Source: Cloeon dipterum (taxonomy: Eukaryota; Arthropoda; Insecta; Ephemeroptera; Baetidae). From it: 64,000 nucleotides of DNA. The position numbers and the translations under genes were made by a program. The DNA lies in assembly GCF_949628265.1 (NCBI RefSeq), contig NC_088789.1, positions 19,337,883 to 19,401,882 on the forward strand, given 5' to 3'. Positions within the stretch are counted from its first letter, which is position 1, and each line of letters begins with the position of its first letter. The notes beneath the pieces are model-generated. The model saw only the letters and a program-made list of their open reading frames with translations. It did not search any database and was not told where the DNA came from. Of this stretch, positions 36,096-49,155 are shown one piece after another.

Positions 36096-37672
36096 TGTTG
36101 AAAATTGTTGCTTTCATAACTCGGTGAAGGAGACCTGTGTGGCATTAAAATTCCAGAATGAAAATACAGCAATGAAAAAACATGAAATTTGACTAACTGA
36201 TGATTGTAAATATAGGGCTGTGAAATTAGATGGTTGAATATTTTTTCTGAGCTTCCAATCGTTCCGGGGCCATGAAAAAAGTATTCTTTTAGTTTTTTAT
36301 AGTTTGAAAATTTGGCACACTCTTTTGATTTAGTAATTGAAAATGAGTGAGTTGTCAGTAAAAATGTTATATTATAGCATAAAAAGTGTCAATGAGCTAA
36401 AAATTTATCTCAAAAAACCGTCGAAAACGATCTATATCAGCTCAAAATGACTAAAACAGTCTTATTAACAAGGAAAATCTGTCAAATTTTAATTTAAAAT
36501 TTAAAAAAAACGTTAATCTAATATTCATTACATGTTTAAAGCTATTTCCACAAAAAATGCAATTATTGGGAAAATTTTGCATTTTATTTGTACGAAAATA
36601 TATTTCTGATTTAATTTAAATCTTAATACCTAAATTTCATTTTCCTGTAAGATAAAAAATGGTTTTGATGGTTATTAACATGGTGAAAAAAACTGCTAGA
36701 ACAGTGATTTAATTTTAATAAATTATTAGTTAAAATCTAAGTTTATTGCATTCTGCAGATTAAACTAATAATTAATATATATTAAAAGAATCCCAGCCTT
36801 CATTAAAATCAATAAATTTTGTCTAGAATTTCAGCCTTAAAACAGAAAATTTGAGAGTAAAAATTAAGACCATTTTCTTTCATGATTTTACCGCAGCAAG
36901 AGCGGCTGCGGTTTTAAATGTACAAGGGGTGACTTAAATGTGCGCAATGTTAGTAAAACACAGTATATATATCTGGCCAAACTCTTAAGTCTGTCGCTGA
37001 CTTTCAATCAGGCAAATTTTTTAGTAAAAACGAGATAAACCTTTGCTCACCAATTACAACTGTCCAAGAAAGGAAATTGTTCTTCCGGATTTGGTACTGG
37101 AGCGGCGGCAACTTCTTTACAACACATGATCCCCGCTCTCTGCTGCTGCGCATCCTTAAAAAATAATCAAAACAAATTGGTAATGGCCCGCACAAGTTCA
37201 AACACGTCAAAAGCGTGGCAGCACTGTCTTACACCAAATTTATTTTTATGGTGCGCGAAGGCAATAAAGGCGATTCATTTTATTGTTTTTGGGTTCACGT
37301 GTGTTGACTTTCCAGTTCTCATTTGATCAATTACGGGCGGTGATTGCGTTTCAATCGATGCGATGAGGAAAGAACGAGTTATAAAACCCACGGCGTTTGT
37401 ACTAACAACAACTTTATTTTTATTAGTGTTATGGCGACGAGTATCAATAGCGTATCCTACTTTACGGGCTGGTAGTTTGATTCAAGATCACTTAAGAGTT
37501 AACAGGTAGCACAATGTTGCAATATATTATAAATAGTTTTAAGCAAGATGACATTCCGGCGTCAGTAAATCACTGCCATAACTTCATTTAGCGTGTATAA
37601 ATAATTTATAATCCGCGCTTACGACTAGGCTGGGCACATTTATATAATTATCCAGTTTTGACGGTTTAAGTC
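36096..37672. other. Intergenic region between the VWCE-like gene and BTBD9
   Basis: AT-rich, with no supported gene. It should hold the VWCE-like promoter on the left and the BTBD9 3' UTR on the right. A perfect 8-bp stem with a 7-base loop (ACCGCAGC/GCTGCGGT) sits at 36890-36912. Confidence 0.5.
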
Positions 37673-40600
37673 TTATTGTTCTGTGGAGTGGAAAACATCT
37701 TTCGCCTCCTCGGTATCGCTCTCATCAGTACTGCTCACAGTGACCAAGGCCTTTAAGCCGGCTGAGCATTCCTCCACACTCGCGTCTGGCTCCTCGTTCG
37801 CTTCCAATTGAGCAGGGCATTCGAAATGCACGACGTGAAACACCTGGAATCACAGGGAATGAACGTTGATATAGAAAAATCTCTCTTCTTATTTTTAAAA
37901 GCTTGCAAAACTTAATGCTTTTGTAATATGTAAGGCGGTTATACTTTTCCTTACCTCATTTGCAGTGTTGTGCACACCAACAATTTTGATGAACACGACA
38001 GGCTGCTTCTTGAAGCGCAAAATCTGCCAGGACCTGCACTGCTCTGAAGTTTTGTCGGCCACCATCACCCAGTCCGTGTTGTTGACAGAAATCTCCACGT
38101 AGTAGCTGTAGGCTCGCAGGTCGCAGTCCCATAGCAATAGCCTGAAGTTTTATTCAATTAAATTATTTTTTTCTTGAGTTTCACTAAGAAAATACTTCTT
38201 TAATTTAAAAATGTCAATTTAAAATCAAGTAAACAGGCAGTTACTTTCAAAATTTATCTCACGAGAAAACCCTGGTGATGGGATGTTCATTTTTTGCGAA
38301 ATTATTGATGTTGCATTCTAAGCAACGTGTAAAAATAGGAGAGTTCATCGTCTTTTAGAATATTTTAAGCTTTTAGCTCTATGGTTAGCCAATTAACATT
38401 TACACAGCCCACAAATACGTCAGGGAAAATTTAAGTAAAAATGATCCACTAGTCGGTTTGTCTTCTTGAACCTAAGTCTATGAACTAAATTTCACTTATA
38501 TAGAGCAAAAGCTGTATTTTTTTAAATCGATTTTGAAATTTTTGGTCATTTTCTTCAATTGCTGAATAATTTTTACCAGTTCACATGATGCGTATTATAA
38601 AAGCCAACACGAATTTAAAGGTTTCAAGAGAAACTAAAACGTCCAATCACTAAAAAATTACTTGAACTTCTTGTTTCAGAAAAATTAAATTAAAAATGAA
38701 GTCTGTTGAGAATAGGTTTCCACGAGTCTGGTATTCCTTGTGCACATACAAAATATTTTTTGTGTTTAAATGCCAACCTCATAGAATCGAGCATGTACGG
38801 CTGTCCAAGCTGGACGACGATGGCGCCGCTACCCAGCTGGTGACATGTGTAGCCCGAGTCCCAGTCGTAAGTCTTTGTGTCTCCATTCAAGAGTGCGTTT
38901 CGACTACGACTCACACCCTCGATCACAGACGCACTCAGGGTCTGCACTGCCACGTTTTCAGTAGGAGCTGAAATGCAGTCACTTTGAAAACAGGCTTTTC
39001 TTTTGGCGATTGTTTTTAAATTACCAATCATCCCCTTTTCGATGGTGAACTGCTTGTTGTCGTACACAGCCTCGAAGGCGACAACGTGAAACACCTTGTT
39101 CACTGTGTTGTGAGTACCAACGATTCTGATGTACTGGACCACTCTTGGTTCAAAGTACAAATACTGCCATGAGCGGCAATAATAGTACGTGTGGTCAATC
39201 ACTTTCACCCAATCGACCGTGTCCATCGACACCTCGATGAAGTAGCAGTAGGATCTGCAAATTCATAATATTATTGTAACTTTTGAGGTATTTCTTTAAT
39301 GACAAACTAAATTCAGCAACACAAAAATAGTTCAAAATAATTCATAGGCAATAAGAAATTTTAGAAGGATTATGATGCAAAACACTTCTCATTGTCAGAA
39401 GAGCAAAACATTTGCATTTAAGACGATTTTAAAATGCTCTTGGACGATTTTGATAGTAAAAGACAGTTTTAGATGAGGTTTAAATGGCTTAAAATTGTAT
39501 ACCATGACCCATGAAAGCTTAGAAAAAATTATTCGGCCGTCTTAAATTCACAGCCCGTGTAATGACAATCAGTAAAAATCTTGAAAGGATCATCATCAAC
39601 AAATAAGCTGTTGCTTTAAATCTTGAGTGATTATATTACCTGACATCCTTGTCCCAGAGGAGCATTTTCATATGGTTGATGATGCACGGCATTCCCAGTT
39701 TGATGAGAATGCCAGAGTCGCCGCCGGCAGTGATTCCATGTCTTGTGTAGCCTCTCTCCATGTCATAGTTAGTAGTGTCGCCATCCAAGAGGGCCGAACG
39801 CATCTCACCTTGCAACACCTGCGTTCCGTGTTTTACATGGGCCACATTCTCCTTAGGCACTGCGAATAGAAACAACAAATCTTTATTGAAAATAAATTGT
39901 TCCCAACCAGTCACTAATTTTATTAATTTCGAACAATTTGTGACAGTATGACGATGGACGCATTTCACAATTAAATAGCCTGTTTTTTGAACAACTAAAT
40001 TGAACCACTAAAATTTAAAAAGGGAAATTTTCATAGTTTAAATCTTCCTCCTTCGAGTTGAGACGAAAAATAAAACAAGAAGTTTAAGTTAAATAAAATA
40101 TACATATTTTGAAAAGGAAAGATAATTTTCATAAATGTCGCAAAAAAATGAGCGAGTGCTATTAAGAGTCCTCCACTGCCAATTTTGGCAATTATTTTAT
40201 GTTCTAAAATCATCAACCCTTAAAAAATAATTTATACAATAAAATGAATTAAACACTTTTAAATGAATGCAAATAAAATTTAGAAAACTCACGCATGAAG
40301 CCGCGGTACTTGAGGTCCGTGTTTTTCATGGCGGTGCGGTTCTGTATGGCGTCGAGTATGGCATCAGGGTTGATCAGCCCTGTGGGTCGGACCTTGTTCA
40401 GCAGGTCTGGCAGCTCGATCAGCGGCAGTCGGATAAGCGCCAGCGCCCTCTCAATAATTTCCTCATCATTGTTCTGAACCCATCGACCGATGGCTTCGAA
40501 AATCTGAACCTCTGGAGCGCAGAACGAGTCCCTAGACACCAACGTTTCCAGAGAAAACTGAAAACAGAAAAATCTCAAATTAACAGATTATAAAAATTTC

Positions 40601-42259
40601 ACAATTTAAATTTGTCGTAAGGAAACTACTCCCTTTTATTTCCGAATTAAACACACCATACTAGATAATTAAATTGAAAACTTCCATTAAAAATATTAAT
40701 TTCCTGAACAGAAATGCACATTAATGATTACAATTGTTAATAATAAATTAAATACCAGAGAAAGGCGAGTGAAGCCATCTTGAAGCAGAATTTCAGCAGC
40801 CTGTCTGTCCATGAAGGAGAGGCACATTTGGACCAGTGACCGCATCTGGTACAGTGTGGCAGCGTCAAAGATCATGCAGGCGTTGCGCACGTTCAAGATC
40901 TGCCGGAGGTAGTCGGCGAGTGAGTGCTCCAGCTCCTCGAAGCGGTACGTGTTGGCCAGGCCAAGCACCTCCAGCACCGTCTCCTCCTTCATGGCTGACA
41001 GAGACATTTGGCCCGTGTAGATGTAGCGCAGAAGGGCTTTGAACGCGTCGCAGTTGGAGCACATGAGCTCCACCTCGGCTTGCTGGGACTCTTTCATGCC
41101 ACCGTACAACAGAGCCCTGAAGAGGGAAAATAACTTTGATTATATTTTTTAGTGAAAAAAAGTCTCTGGCCTATTTTAAGAGTAGATGTAAAAATACAGC
41201 AGTTCAAAATGATATGAAGGGTCAGAAACGTATTATTCAAGGATTTAAAACAATAATTAAATTAAAAACATCAGTCTTGGTAGTTTGAATGTCCTTAGAT
41301 TTAGAAAAAATACCATTTATCATGTATGTGCCAAACACAATTCTACAAGGAATGGTGAAAAATGAAGATTTTTCTACAATAAAAATAATTTACGGAGCAT
41401 GTGAGAATCATGCTACCATGCTACAAACGTTGAGCTTAAAACCAACAAATTTTCAATGGAAAAATATTCAAATTCACAGCCGTAGTCATGATTAAACCAA
41501 TCAACTGTTGAAAATATTATTTAACGCTTTCTCAATTTGAAAGAATTAAAACCACAGTTCACAATTACATATTAAATACACAAAAATTAATCACTGTTAT
41601 CTTTGCAAGAATACAGCTAGATAGGACTGTGTATAAAAAATTATTTGAAATTTATTTTAAAAAAAAATCAATCCCCTATTGGAAAGTCGTGGCACTATTT
41701 TTTCAACAAAATATTTATGATTATAATAATATAATTATCTTCTATTCATAAGTACGAGTTTAAGAAAATGAGCAAAAGCTTAAGTGTTTTGGGAAGACAG
41801 TGGGATTTTTGAAAGAAATTCGAGTTTATGTGAAAACATCATTAAAGATAATACATACCATTTATCGCAAAATACTCTTTGTATCACATTTCACATTTAA
41901 ATGAAACTAGCGATGAATTAAAAAAAATAATGGTGGGTATTTTTATCAGGAAAAACTTTTAAGAATCTACAGGGCCATTAATTGATAACTTTTTAGCTTC
42001 CCCTTCAAATCAGATTAGATAAAAAATAACGATTTAAAATTGAATGTGACGATCAAGGTGAATTTTAGCACCTGAAATATTCGCTTCTGGCTGCCAGGAT
42101 GACTTTGTGCGCGTGGAACTTGTCAAGGCCATTGATGTTGAGGACCACGTCGCTGTATTCATCATTCAGGTACAGGGCACCGATGTTCGCAGACAGGGCC
42201 TGAATGTGTTCGACCTCGCCGTTGGGCGAGTTGGGCCCCAGTCGGTGATGGCTGCTCAT
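37673..42259 (-). CDS. BTBD9: BTBD9, BTB-BACK protein with paired F5/8-like domains
   Basis: Eight exons join in phase to 603 residues (human about 612): 42072-42259, 40756-41116, 40293-40557, 39640-39859, 39025-39254, 38778-38967, 37955-38141 and 37673-37843. The BTB domain (FHAHKVILAARSEYFR, ALLYGGMKES, LRYIYTG) is followed by a BACK domain (VRPTGLINPDAILDAI). Two discoidin/F5-8-like repeats follow, with near-identical matches to vertebrate BTBD9 such as SVIEGVSRSRNALLNGDTK and YDWDSGYTCHQLGSGAIVVQ. BTBD9 is a likely CUL3 adaptor linked to sleep and dopamine regulation in flies. No lesions are seen. The start codon is 399 bp from a large foldback transposon. Confidence 0.96.
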
Positions 42260-42657
42260 TTTCCAGCCCTCTTCGCAACGCAAAATCGCCTCTTAAAATG
42301 AGCAGTGGCAGGTGATTATTATTAGTGATGCTGAAAGTAATCATCTGTGTGGAGATGAACTAGGTCTTGGGTGTTACAAAAATAAAATCAATGTGGGCGT
42401 GGGCACAATGTGTTGACTGGGTCAAGAAGGTAAATTCTGGATAGAATATCCATATTTTCTAAAAAAAGCATGCAGAAAACCTGCTTATAAAGAAAACTCA
42501 CCGATTTTTAGTTTCCTCAAACCACTAAAGAGTGTGCAAATTCAACCAGGTATTTCTGCCGACTGACAAAAATGTTTTTGCCATTGAAACTTGCGGCCTG
42601 CCCGAAGTAAACTCAAGGTGAATTGCGAAGTATAAATAAACAAGAGAGAAGAGACAG
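42260..42657. promoter_or_regulatory. BTBD9 upstream region
   Basis: About 400 bp between the BTBD9 start codon and the left end of the foldback element. It should contain the 5' UTR and core promoter unless a 5' exon lies beyond the transposon. No motif stands out with confidence. The last nine bases (42649-42657) are the left copy of the target duplication. Confidence 0.45.
42649..42657. other. Left 9-bp target-site duplication
   Basis: AAGAGACAG directly abuts the left terminal inverted repeat and is repeated exactly at 52089-52097. Confidence 0.85.
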
Positions 42658-45255
42658 ACGATCGTGAAGATAGCCGTTCGAGTTAGCCGCTCGCGAGAAG
42701 ATAGCCGCTTTTTCAGCAATGCTGCCAACCAAAAATTTCTAACGCAAAAAGAGGGTCGTATGCATAAATTTAAGGGATGGGGGTGAATCGGATACTGCCC
42801 AAGTGAAGTAAAATGCAACTCTTATTCGTAAAATAAAAATTTGAGCAAAAGAAAAGGGTGCAAATTAAGGGCTTAAAATTCGAGGGGTGGTTCCTGAAGG
42901 GAGTTCAATCTTGGAACCCTTTGCAATTTATTTAAACCGATGAAAACAATATTTCCTGAGATTTTGAATTAATTTCAACGTTCCTAACCTGAGAAAATTA
43001 AATAAAACTCCGAAAAAGGGTCAATTTTGAGGGTTAAAAATTCAAGGGGTGGCTCCTGAAGGGAGTTCGATCTCCAAACCCTTGCCACTTCCTTCAAACT
43101 AATAAATGCAATATTTCCTGCAAGTTTGAATGAATTTCACCGTTCCTAACTTGAGAAAATTAATTAAAACTCCGGAAAAGGGTCAATTTTGAGGGTTAAA
43201 AATTCGAGGGGTGGCTCCTGAAGGGAGTTCGATCTCCAAACCCTTTTTAATTTATTTAAACCGATAAAAGCAATATTTCCTGCGAGTTTGAATAATTTTC
43301 ACCGTTCCTAACTCGAGAAAATTAATTAAAACTCCGGAAAAGGGTCAATTTTGAGGGTTAAAAATTCGATGGGTGGCTCCTGAAGGGAGTTCGATCTCCA
43401 AACCCTTTTTAATTTATTTAAACCGATAAAAGCAATATTTCCTGCGAGTTTGAATAATTTTCACCGTTCCTAACTCGAGAAAATTAATTAAAACTCCGGA
43501 AAAGAGTCAATTTTGAGGGTTAAAAATTCGAGGAGTGTCTCCTGAAGAGAGTTCGATCTCCAAACCCTTGCCACTTCCTTTACACTAATAAATTCTATAT
43601 TTCTTGCGAGTTTGAATGAATTTCACCGTTCCTAACTCGAGAAAATTAATTAAAACTCCGGAAAAGGGTCAATTTTGAGGGTTAAAAATTCGAGGGGTGG
43701 CTCCTGAAGGGAGTTCGATCTCCAAACCCTTTTTAATTTATTTAAACCGATAAAAGCAATATTTCCTGCGAGTTTGAATAATTTTTACCGTTCCTAACTC
43801 GAGAAAATTAATTAAAACTCCGGAAAAGGGTCAATTTTGAGGGTTAAAAATTCGAGGGGTGGCTCCTGAAGGGAGTTCGATCTCCAAACCCTTTTGAATT
43901 TATTTAAACCGATAAAAGCAATATTTCCTGCGAGTTTGAATAATTTTTACCGTTCCTAACTCGAGAAAATTAATTAAAACTCCGGAAAAGGGTCAATTTT
44001 GAGGGTTAAAAATTCGAGGGGTGGCTCCTGAAGGGAGTTCGATCTCCAAACCCTTTTGAATTTATTTAAACCGATAAAAGCAATATTTCCTGCGAGTTTG
44101 AATAATTTTCACCGTTCCTAACTCGAGAAAATTAATTAAAACTCCGGAAAAGAGTCAATTTTGAGGATTAAAAATTCGAGGGGTGGCTCCTGAGGGGAGT
44201 TCGATCTCCAAACCCTTGCCACTTCCTTTAGACTAATAAATGCAATATTTCTTGCGAGTTTGAATGAATTTCACCGTTCCTAACTCGAGAAAATTAATTA
44301 AAACTCCGGAAAAGGGTCAATTTTGAGGGTTAAAAATTCGAGGAGTGTCTCCTGAAGGGAGTTCGATCTCCAAACCCTTGCCACTTCCTTTAGACTAATA
44401 AATGCTATATTTCCTGCGAATTTGAATAATTTTCACCGTTCCTAACTCGAGAAAATTAATTAAAACTCCGGAAAAGGGTCAATTTTGAGGGTTAAAAATT
44501 CGATGGGTGGCTCCTGAAGGGAGTTCGATCTCCAAACCCTTTTTAATTTATTTAAACCGATAAAAGCAATATTTCCTGCGAATTTGAATAATTTTCACCG
44601 TTCCTTACTCGAGAAAATTAATTAAAACTCCGGAAAAGAGTCAATTTTGAGGGTTAAAAATTCGAGGAGTGTCTCCTGAAGAGAGTTCGATCTCCAAACC
44701 CTTGCCACTTCCTTTAGACTAATAAATGCAATATTTCTTGTGAGTTTGAATGAATTTCACCGTTCCTAACTCGAGAAAATTAATTAAAACTCCGGAAAAG
44801 GGTCAATTTTGAGGGTTAAAAATTCGAGGAGTGTCTCCTGAAGAGAGTTCGATCTCCAAACCCTTGCCACTTCCTTTAGACTAATAAATGCAATATTTCT
44901 TGTGAGTTTGAATGAATTTCACCGTTCCTAACTCGAGAAAATTAATTAAAACTCCGGAAAAGGGTCAATTTTGAGGGTTAAAAATTCGAGGGGTGGCTCC
45001 TGAAGGGAGTTCGATCTCCAAACCCTTTTTAATTTATTTAAACCGATAAAAGCAATATTTCCTGCGAGTTTGAATAATTTTCACCGTTCCTAACTCGAGA
45101 AAATTAATTAAAACTCCGGAAAAGGGTCAATTTTGAGGGTTAAAAATTCGATGGGTGGCTCCTGAAGGGAGTTCGATCTCTAACCTCTACTCAATTCATT
45201 TAGACTAATTAATACAATATTTCCTTGCGAGTTTTAACCAATTTAATCGTTCCTA
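42658..45255. repeat. Left inverted arm with array of 162-bp units
   Basis: After a unique outer segment of about 220 bp, 15 units recur at exactly 162-bp steps. The anchor TTCGATCTCC appears near 43066, 43228, 43390, 43552, 43714, 43876, 44038 and so on to 45172, with a degenerate copy near 42904. Two unit subtypes mix: one with CCACTTCCTTTAGACTAATA, the other with AATTTATTTAAACCGATAAA. Each unit contains CTCGAG, TTAATTAA and TCCGGA. Confidence 0.93.
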
Positions 45256-48200
45256 ACTCGAGAAAATAAATAATTGGCTAAAAAAGCGATTAAATGAAGT
45301 TTTAAAAATTTATAGAAAAAAGATAACAATATATATCTCTGAAACATAATATAGTGTTTAATTGTGTACATTTTTATTGTTTACGAGGGTATACAAATAG
45401 TATATGTTTTACTACATTAATATTATAGTCTGAAATCGAGATATTCAATCAATTTAAAAATTTGTTAGAGGAAACAAATGTTTTCAGCGCCTTTTTGAAC
45501 TCTAGAAATGAACTTCATTTCGCACCTGCTCTACGAGGTTGTTTTTTATGTCAAAGTATTAAGGAACGACCCTGTAAACAGGGGGCAACGTGCACCTGAT
45601 ATATATTGAATCATATTAAAAAAAAATTAATACGGGATCAGGTGCGGGCTTGGTGGTTAATATTGCAGAAAGTGCCAACATGGAAAAACTCCTTCAACGG
45701 GCTACTAATTGTAAGCCACCCTTCAGAAGATGCGCAGGGGTGCGCAGAGTACCGGTAAAGAATTGGCAAGTTACGGCCGCAAATTCAAAGGTTGAAGCAA
45801 ATTTCAAGTGTGTGCGATTAACAAAGGAGTGTCAAAGCAATGGGAGGTAAATTTGAGCAGTTGGGAGATGTAATACTGGCTACCCAATGTCAGACATGGC
45901 AAAAAGGTGGTTAGTTTATAGTGACTCGAAATGTCGAAATGCTCAAATTTCTCAACGGGCTTGGAGGCGAACCGGCGCCAACTCGCTACTTGCTGGTTTG
46001 CACCTTTTTCCAGCATGCGTGGCTTCACGGGACGATGTCTAGCGTTTCAATGCAGTCCTCGGTGCGAAGGCAAGTGGCCCTTCAGTGGGCTGGGTCCCTG
46101 TGCGGCCTGGTGCGCCCATGTTATCCGTTCGCGCTGTTATTGGGACCCGGGTTTCAGCATTCGTGCTAGTGCAGTGCGCGCCCTTCCCGCTCCTCGGACA
46201 GGGATAAAAAGAGCAAAAAAATCAATTCATCTTGTGACGTTTTTTGATAAATTATTGGCTCCTACATATAAAATAAAGGATCGGTTTACACTTTTGCACA
46301 GCCTTCCTTAACCAAAAGTAAGAGCCAAAAGTTCAGTATATGTGATATCATTTTCGTAAGCGTGTATACCGGATATACAGCTTTGCCTAATGTTCTTCCA
46401 ACCTGGCGGAGGTCTGTTTTTGCACGTTCAAAATGTTCATCGCGTTGTGCAAGGTTTTCGCAATTTTTATAGGTAGATGCGACTTGTCAGCTTTTTCCAC
46501 TTGACTTTAACCAAAAGGATCACCCTTTACCGACATGCCAGTCTGCGTCCGTAGCCTTTTACTTGATTTATTTTAAAATTATCGTACTTTTCTTTAAATC
46601 AGCAGTGCGACGTCACAACTTAAATTATTACGTGGCTCGCAAGCAACTCCAAATTCCCGGGGAACCATCGTTTTTGCGGCCGTAGCTTGTCCGAATATAA
46701 CGCTCTTACAATTAGAGTTGTGCGAAAACCGCCTGCAATTTTGGCTACAGAGATGCGACTTGATGGCGGTGTTTCGGGATGTTACACTTATGATATGTAA
46801 TGACGTGAATTTTAAATATTATGGGACAATCCAGCGGTTCATTGCGCGGGTCCAAATTAAGCAAAAAATCATTGCGGGAGCTCACCTTCCACAGTGCGGT
46901 TCTAAATTCTGAATAAATCGCGGAAACCGAAAAATGTTGCTGTGGCGCTGCGCGGCGCCGCACCGTTGCGGCTCTCTGCCAGAGCCAAATCCACTTAAAG
47001 GCGCCAATAATTAGCGATGATACCGACAAAACCACTTAAAAACAGTTCTCAGGTGGTGCGACCGGTTGGTGACAGGCGAGGGTGAATAATCGTCGCAGTG
47101 TATCGTCAAATGTGACAGAAATCGCAGGAAAAAGCATTAAGAACGCGCCGCAGATAGGATTTCCGGTCGAGTTACCCTGAAAAAGGTCGTTTTGGTATTC
47201 CAGGTAAAAGTCGGAAAAAGACCTATCCGATGAGGGGTCGTGGTCGACGATGGGACTAAGGGCAGAATTTAAACACAAATCAACCAAAAATGGTGTGCTT
47301 GCGCGCAGGCCGTAAACACGCGCCCTTGTGCACGGCACACTACAGCTGCACCCTGCACATCATCTCCGCGAGCGCAAAACAAAACAAAAAAAAACACACA
47401 AAATTAATTTTAGCAAAGTTCCAATGATTGAACTGTAAATTTAAGTCACTTGTTACTCCCCCAGTGTGATTCAATGGCCAAAACGGAAACAAATTGGCCA
47501 AGGAGGTCAGCGGCGCCCATGTGCTGCTCGTTGGTGTGGAGAGCAATGCCGACTTTTAAAAAATCGCCATATTTCGCTTATGTGGGATAGAAAAATACTA
47601 ACTAGGTTTCGCATCATTGTTCGTGTATTAGAAGACGATTTGGTAGTAATCGTAGCCGAATTATAATTAGTACTAAAAATTCCCATAATTTCCCATGTTA
47701 TCCATATTATGGGAAAACGAAAAGATAACATTTTTCAAACTTCAAAACTTCACTTGTTCTAGGATTTTGATTTGATATGACAGCTCATATTTAGTCTCAA
47801 ATAGATTCCAGATCTATTCCTCATCGACTCCAAATCTATTTTTTAAATTTTCTTCCTGGACCCAAGATATTGCCGCCGGAAATAGGAAGGTGTCTAAGCC
47901 TGAAAATACAAAAAAATAGTTTTCTTTTTTTTCTATGAGCTCTAAAAATCTGAAAATTGGTTTCTAGACAGGCCCGGACTGGCACCATTTTTTACCGGGG
48001 ACTGTTGATTTTCGCGGCCCACCGAGCCACCGCGGCCCACTAACCCCCCCCCCCCCCCTCCCCGAACTTTTATAATTTTCAAATGAAATAAAAGGTAGTT
48101 TCCTCGGTGGATAGAGAGCAGGGCTGCAAAAGACCGGCATTTAAAAAAAACAGTGCAGTGGTAAGAACGTTATTTTTTTCAATTTTTTACCATTTTCTTC

Positions 48201-49155
48201 CAGGCCATGTTTGCATTTCCGTTTTCAATAATTTTCTAATTATTTGCTGATGACCTCGACCTCAAAATTTTTTTAGGGAACTTTTTGGAGAAATTGAGGC
48301 AGCAAATATGGCAATTTAAAAGAAAAAAATGTGTACAGTTGAGGAAGATTAGACCACTTTCCACCGAAAATCTTAGATGTCCATAAGGGGAAAATGGAAT
48401 AAATTCATTTCTTGAATTTCTTGCGCAATAAATTGGTAAAAATTGGGTGGTAGAAACCGTTAAAAACCAGTGGTTGAAAAAATCGGGTGGTGTTATTAAT
48501 ACAAATACAACCCTGATAGCGAGCTGTTCTTTTATCCGCATTTCTACAGAAATAATGTCCTGCTCAGCCCCTAGTCGGGAGAGGAAGCTCATGAATTAGG
48601 ACTAGAACCAGTAGCCGAAACTAGTTGAGTAGGATATTTTTTCTGTTGTGTAGAAATACGGAAAAATATAAAGCTCGCTATTCATCGAGGAAGCTGCCAT
48701 TTATTTTCAACAGATTTTTCATTATACGGATTATGCGTATTTTAGTAGATTAGTATATTTATACGACATCAGAAATGTTTGGAGTGACGTCAAATACATC
48801 AGTAATCGACCTACTCTGGCCTCATTATTTTGGAAAACTGGGAAAATTTGACAGTTGAATATGGTTGCGCTACTAAAATCTGTGTGTTCCTCAAAATTCA
48901 CTCTTGTCAGAGGTTCAGAACAATAAATATTTTTTTTCAGATTAATATTACCTTTTTTCCCTTTTGAACAAATCAGTTCGACATTAATTTTTTTCTTGAT
49001 AATTTTTTAAATATTTGACTTCTAAATAAAAATCGAAACGTATACTAGAGCACTTACATCAGCCAGCCTCGCCAAATCTTGGCCATGCAGGCGCTTTGGT
49101 TCTAGCTCGCCAGGCACGCCAGCCGCCGGTCAAAATTTTGAAAATGGAAAAAATA
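45256..49155. other. Central region of the foldback element
   Basis: About 3.9 kb without a recognisable gene. It contains short random-looking ORFs on both strands, a 15-base C run at 48044-48058 and a GC-richer stretch at 46600-47350. No DDE-type transposase, zinc finger or helicase motif could be read. Confidence 0.55.

Noticed and set aside
42525-42818. 97-codon minus-strand ORF with a near copy at 51928-52170
   Set aside because: The similarity is simply the outer inverted repeat of the foldback element; no protein family is evident.
43060-45180. Possible tRNA/SINE origin of the repeat unit (TTCGATCTCC resembles a B box)
   Set aside because: The B-box match is imperfect and no A box or clover-leaf could be placed at the proper distance.
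45650-47731. Short ORFs in the centre of the foldback element as transposase remains
   Set aside because: None shows recognisable transposase, zinc-finger or DDE motifs, and they lie in all frames without continuity.
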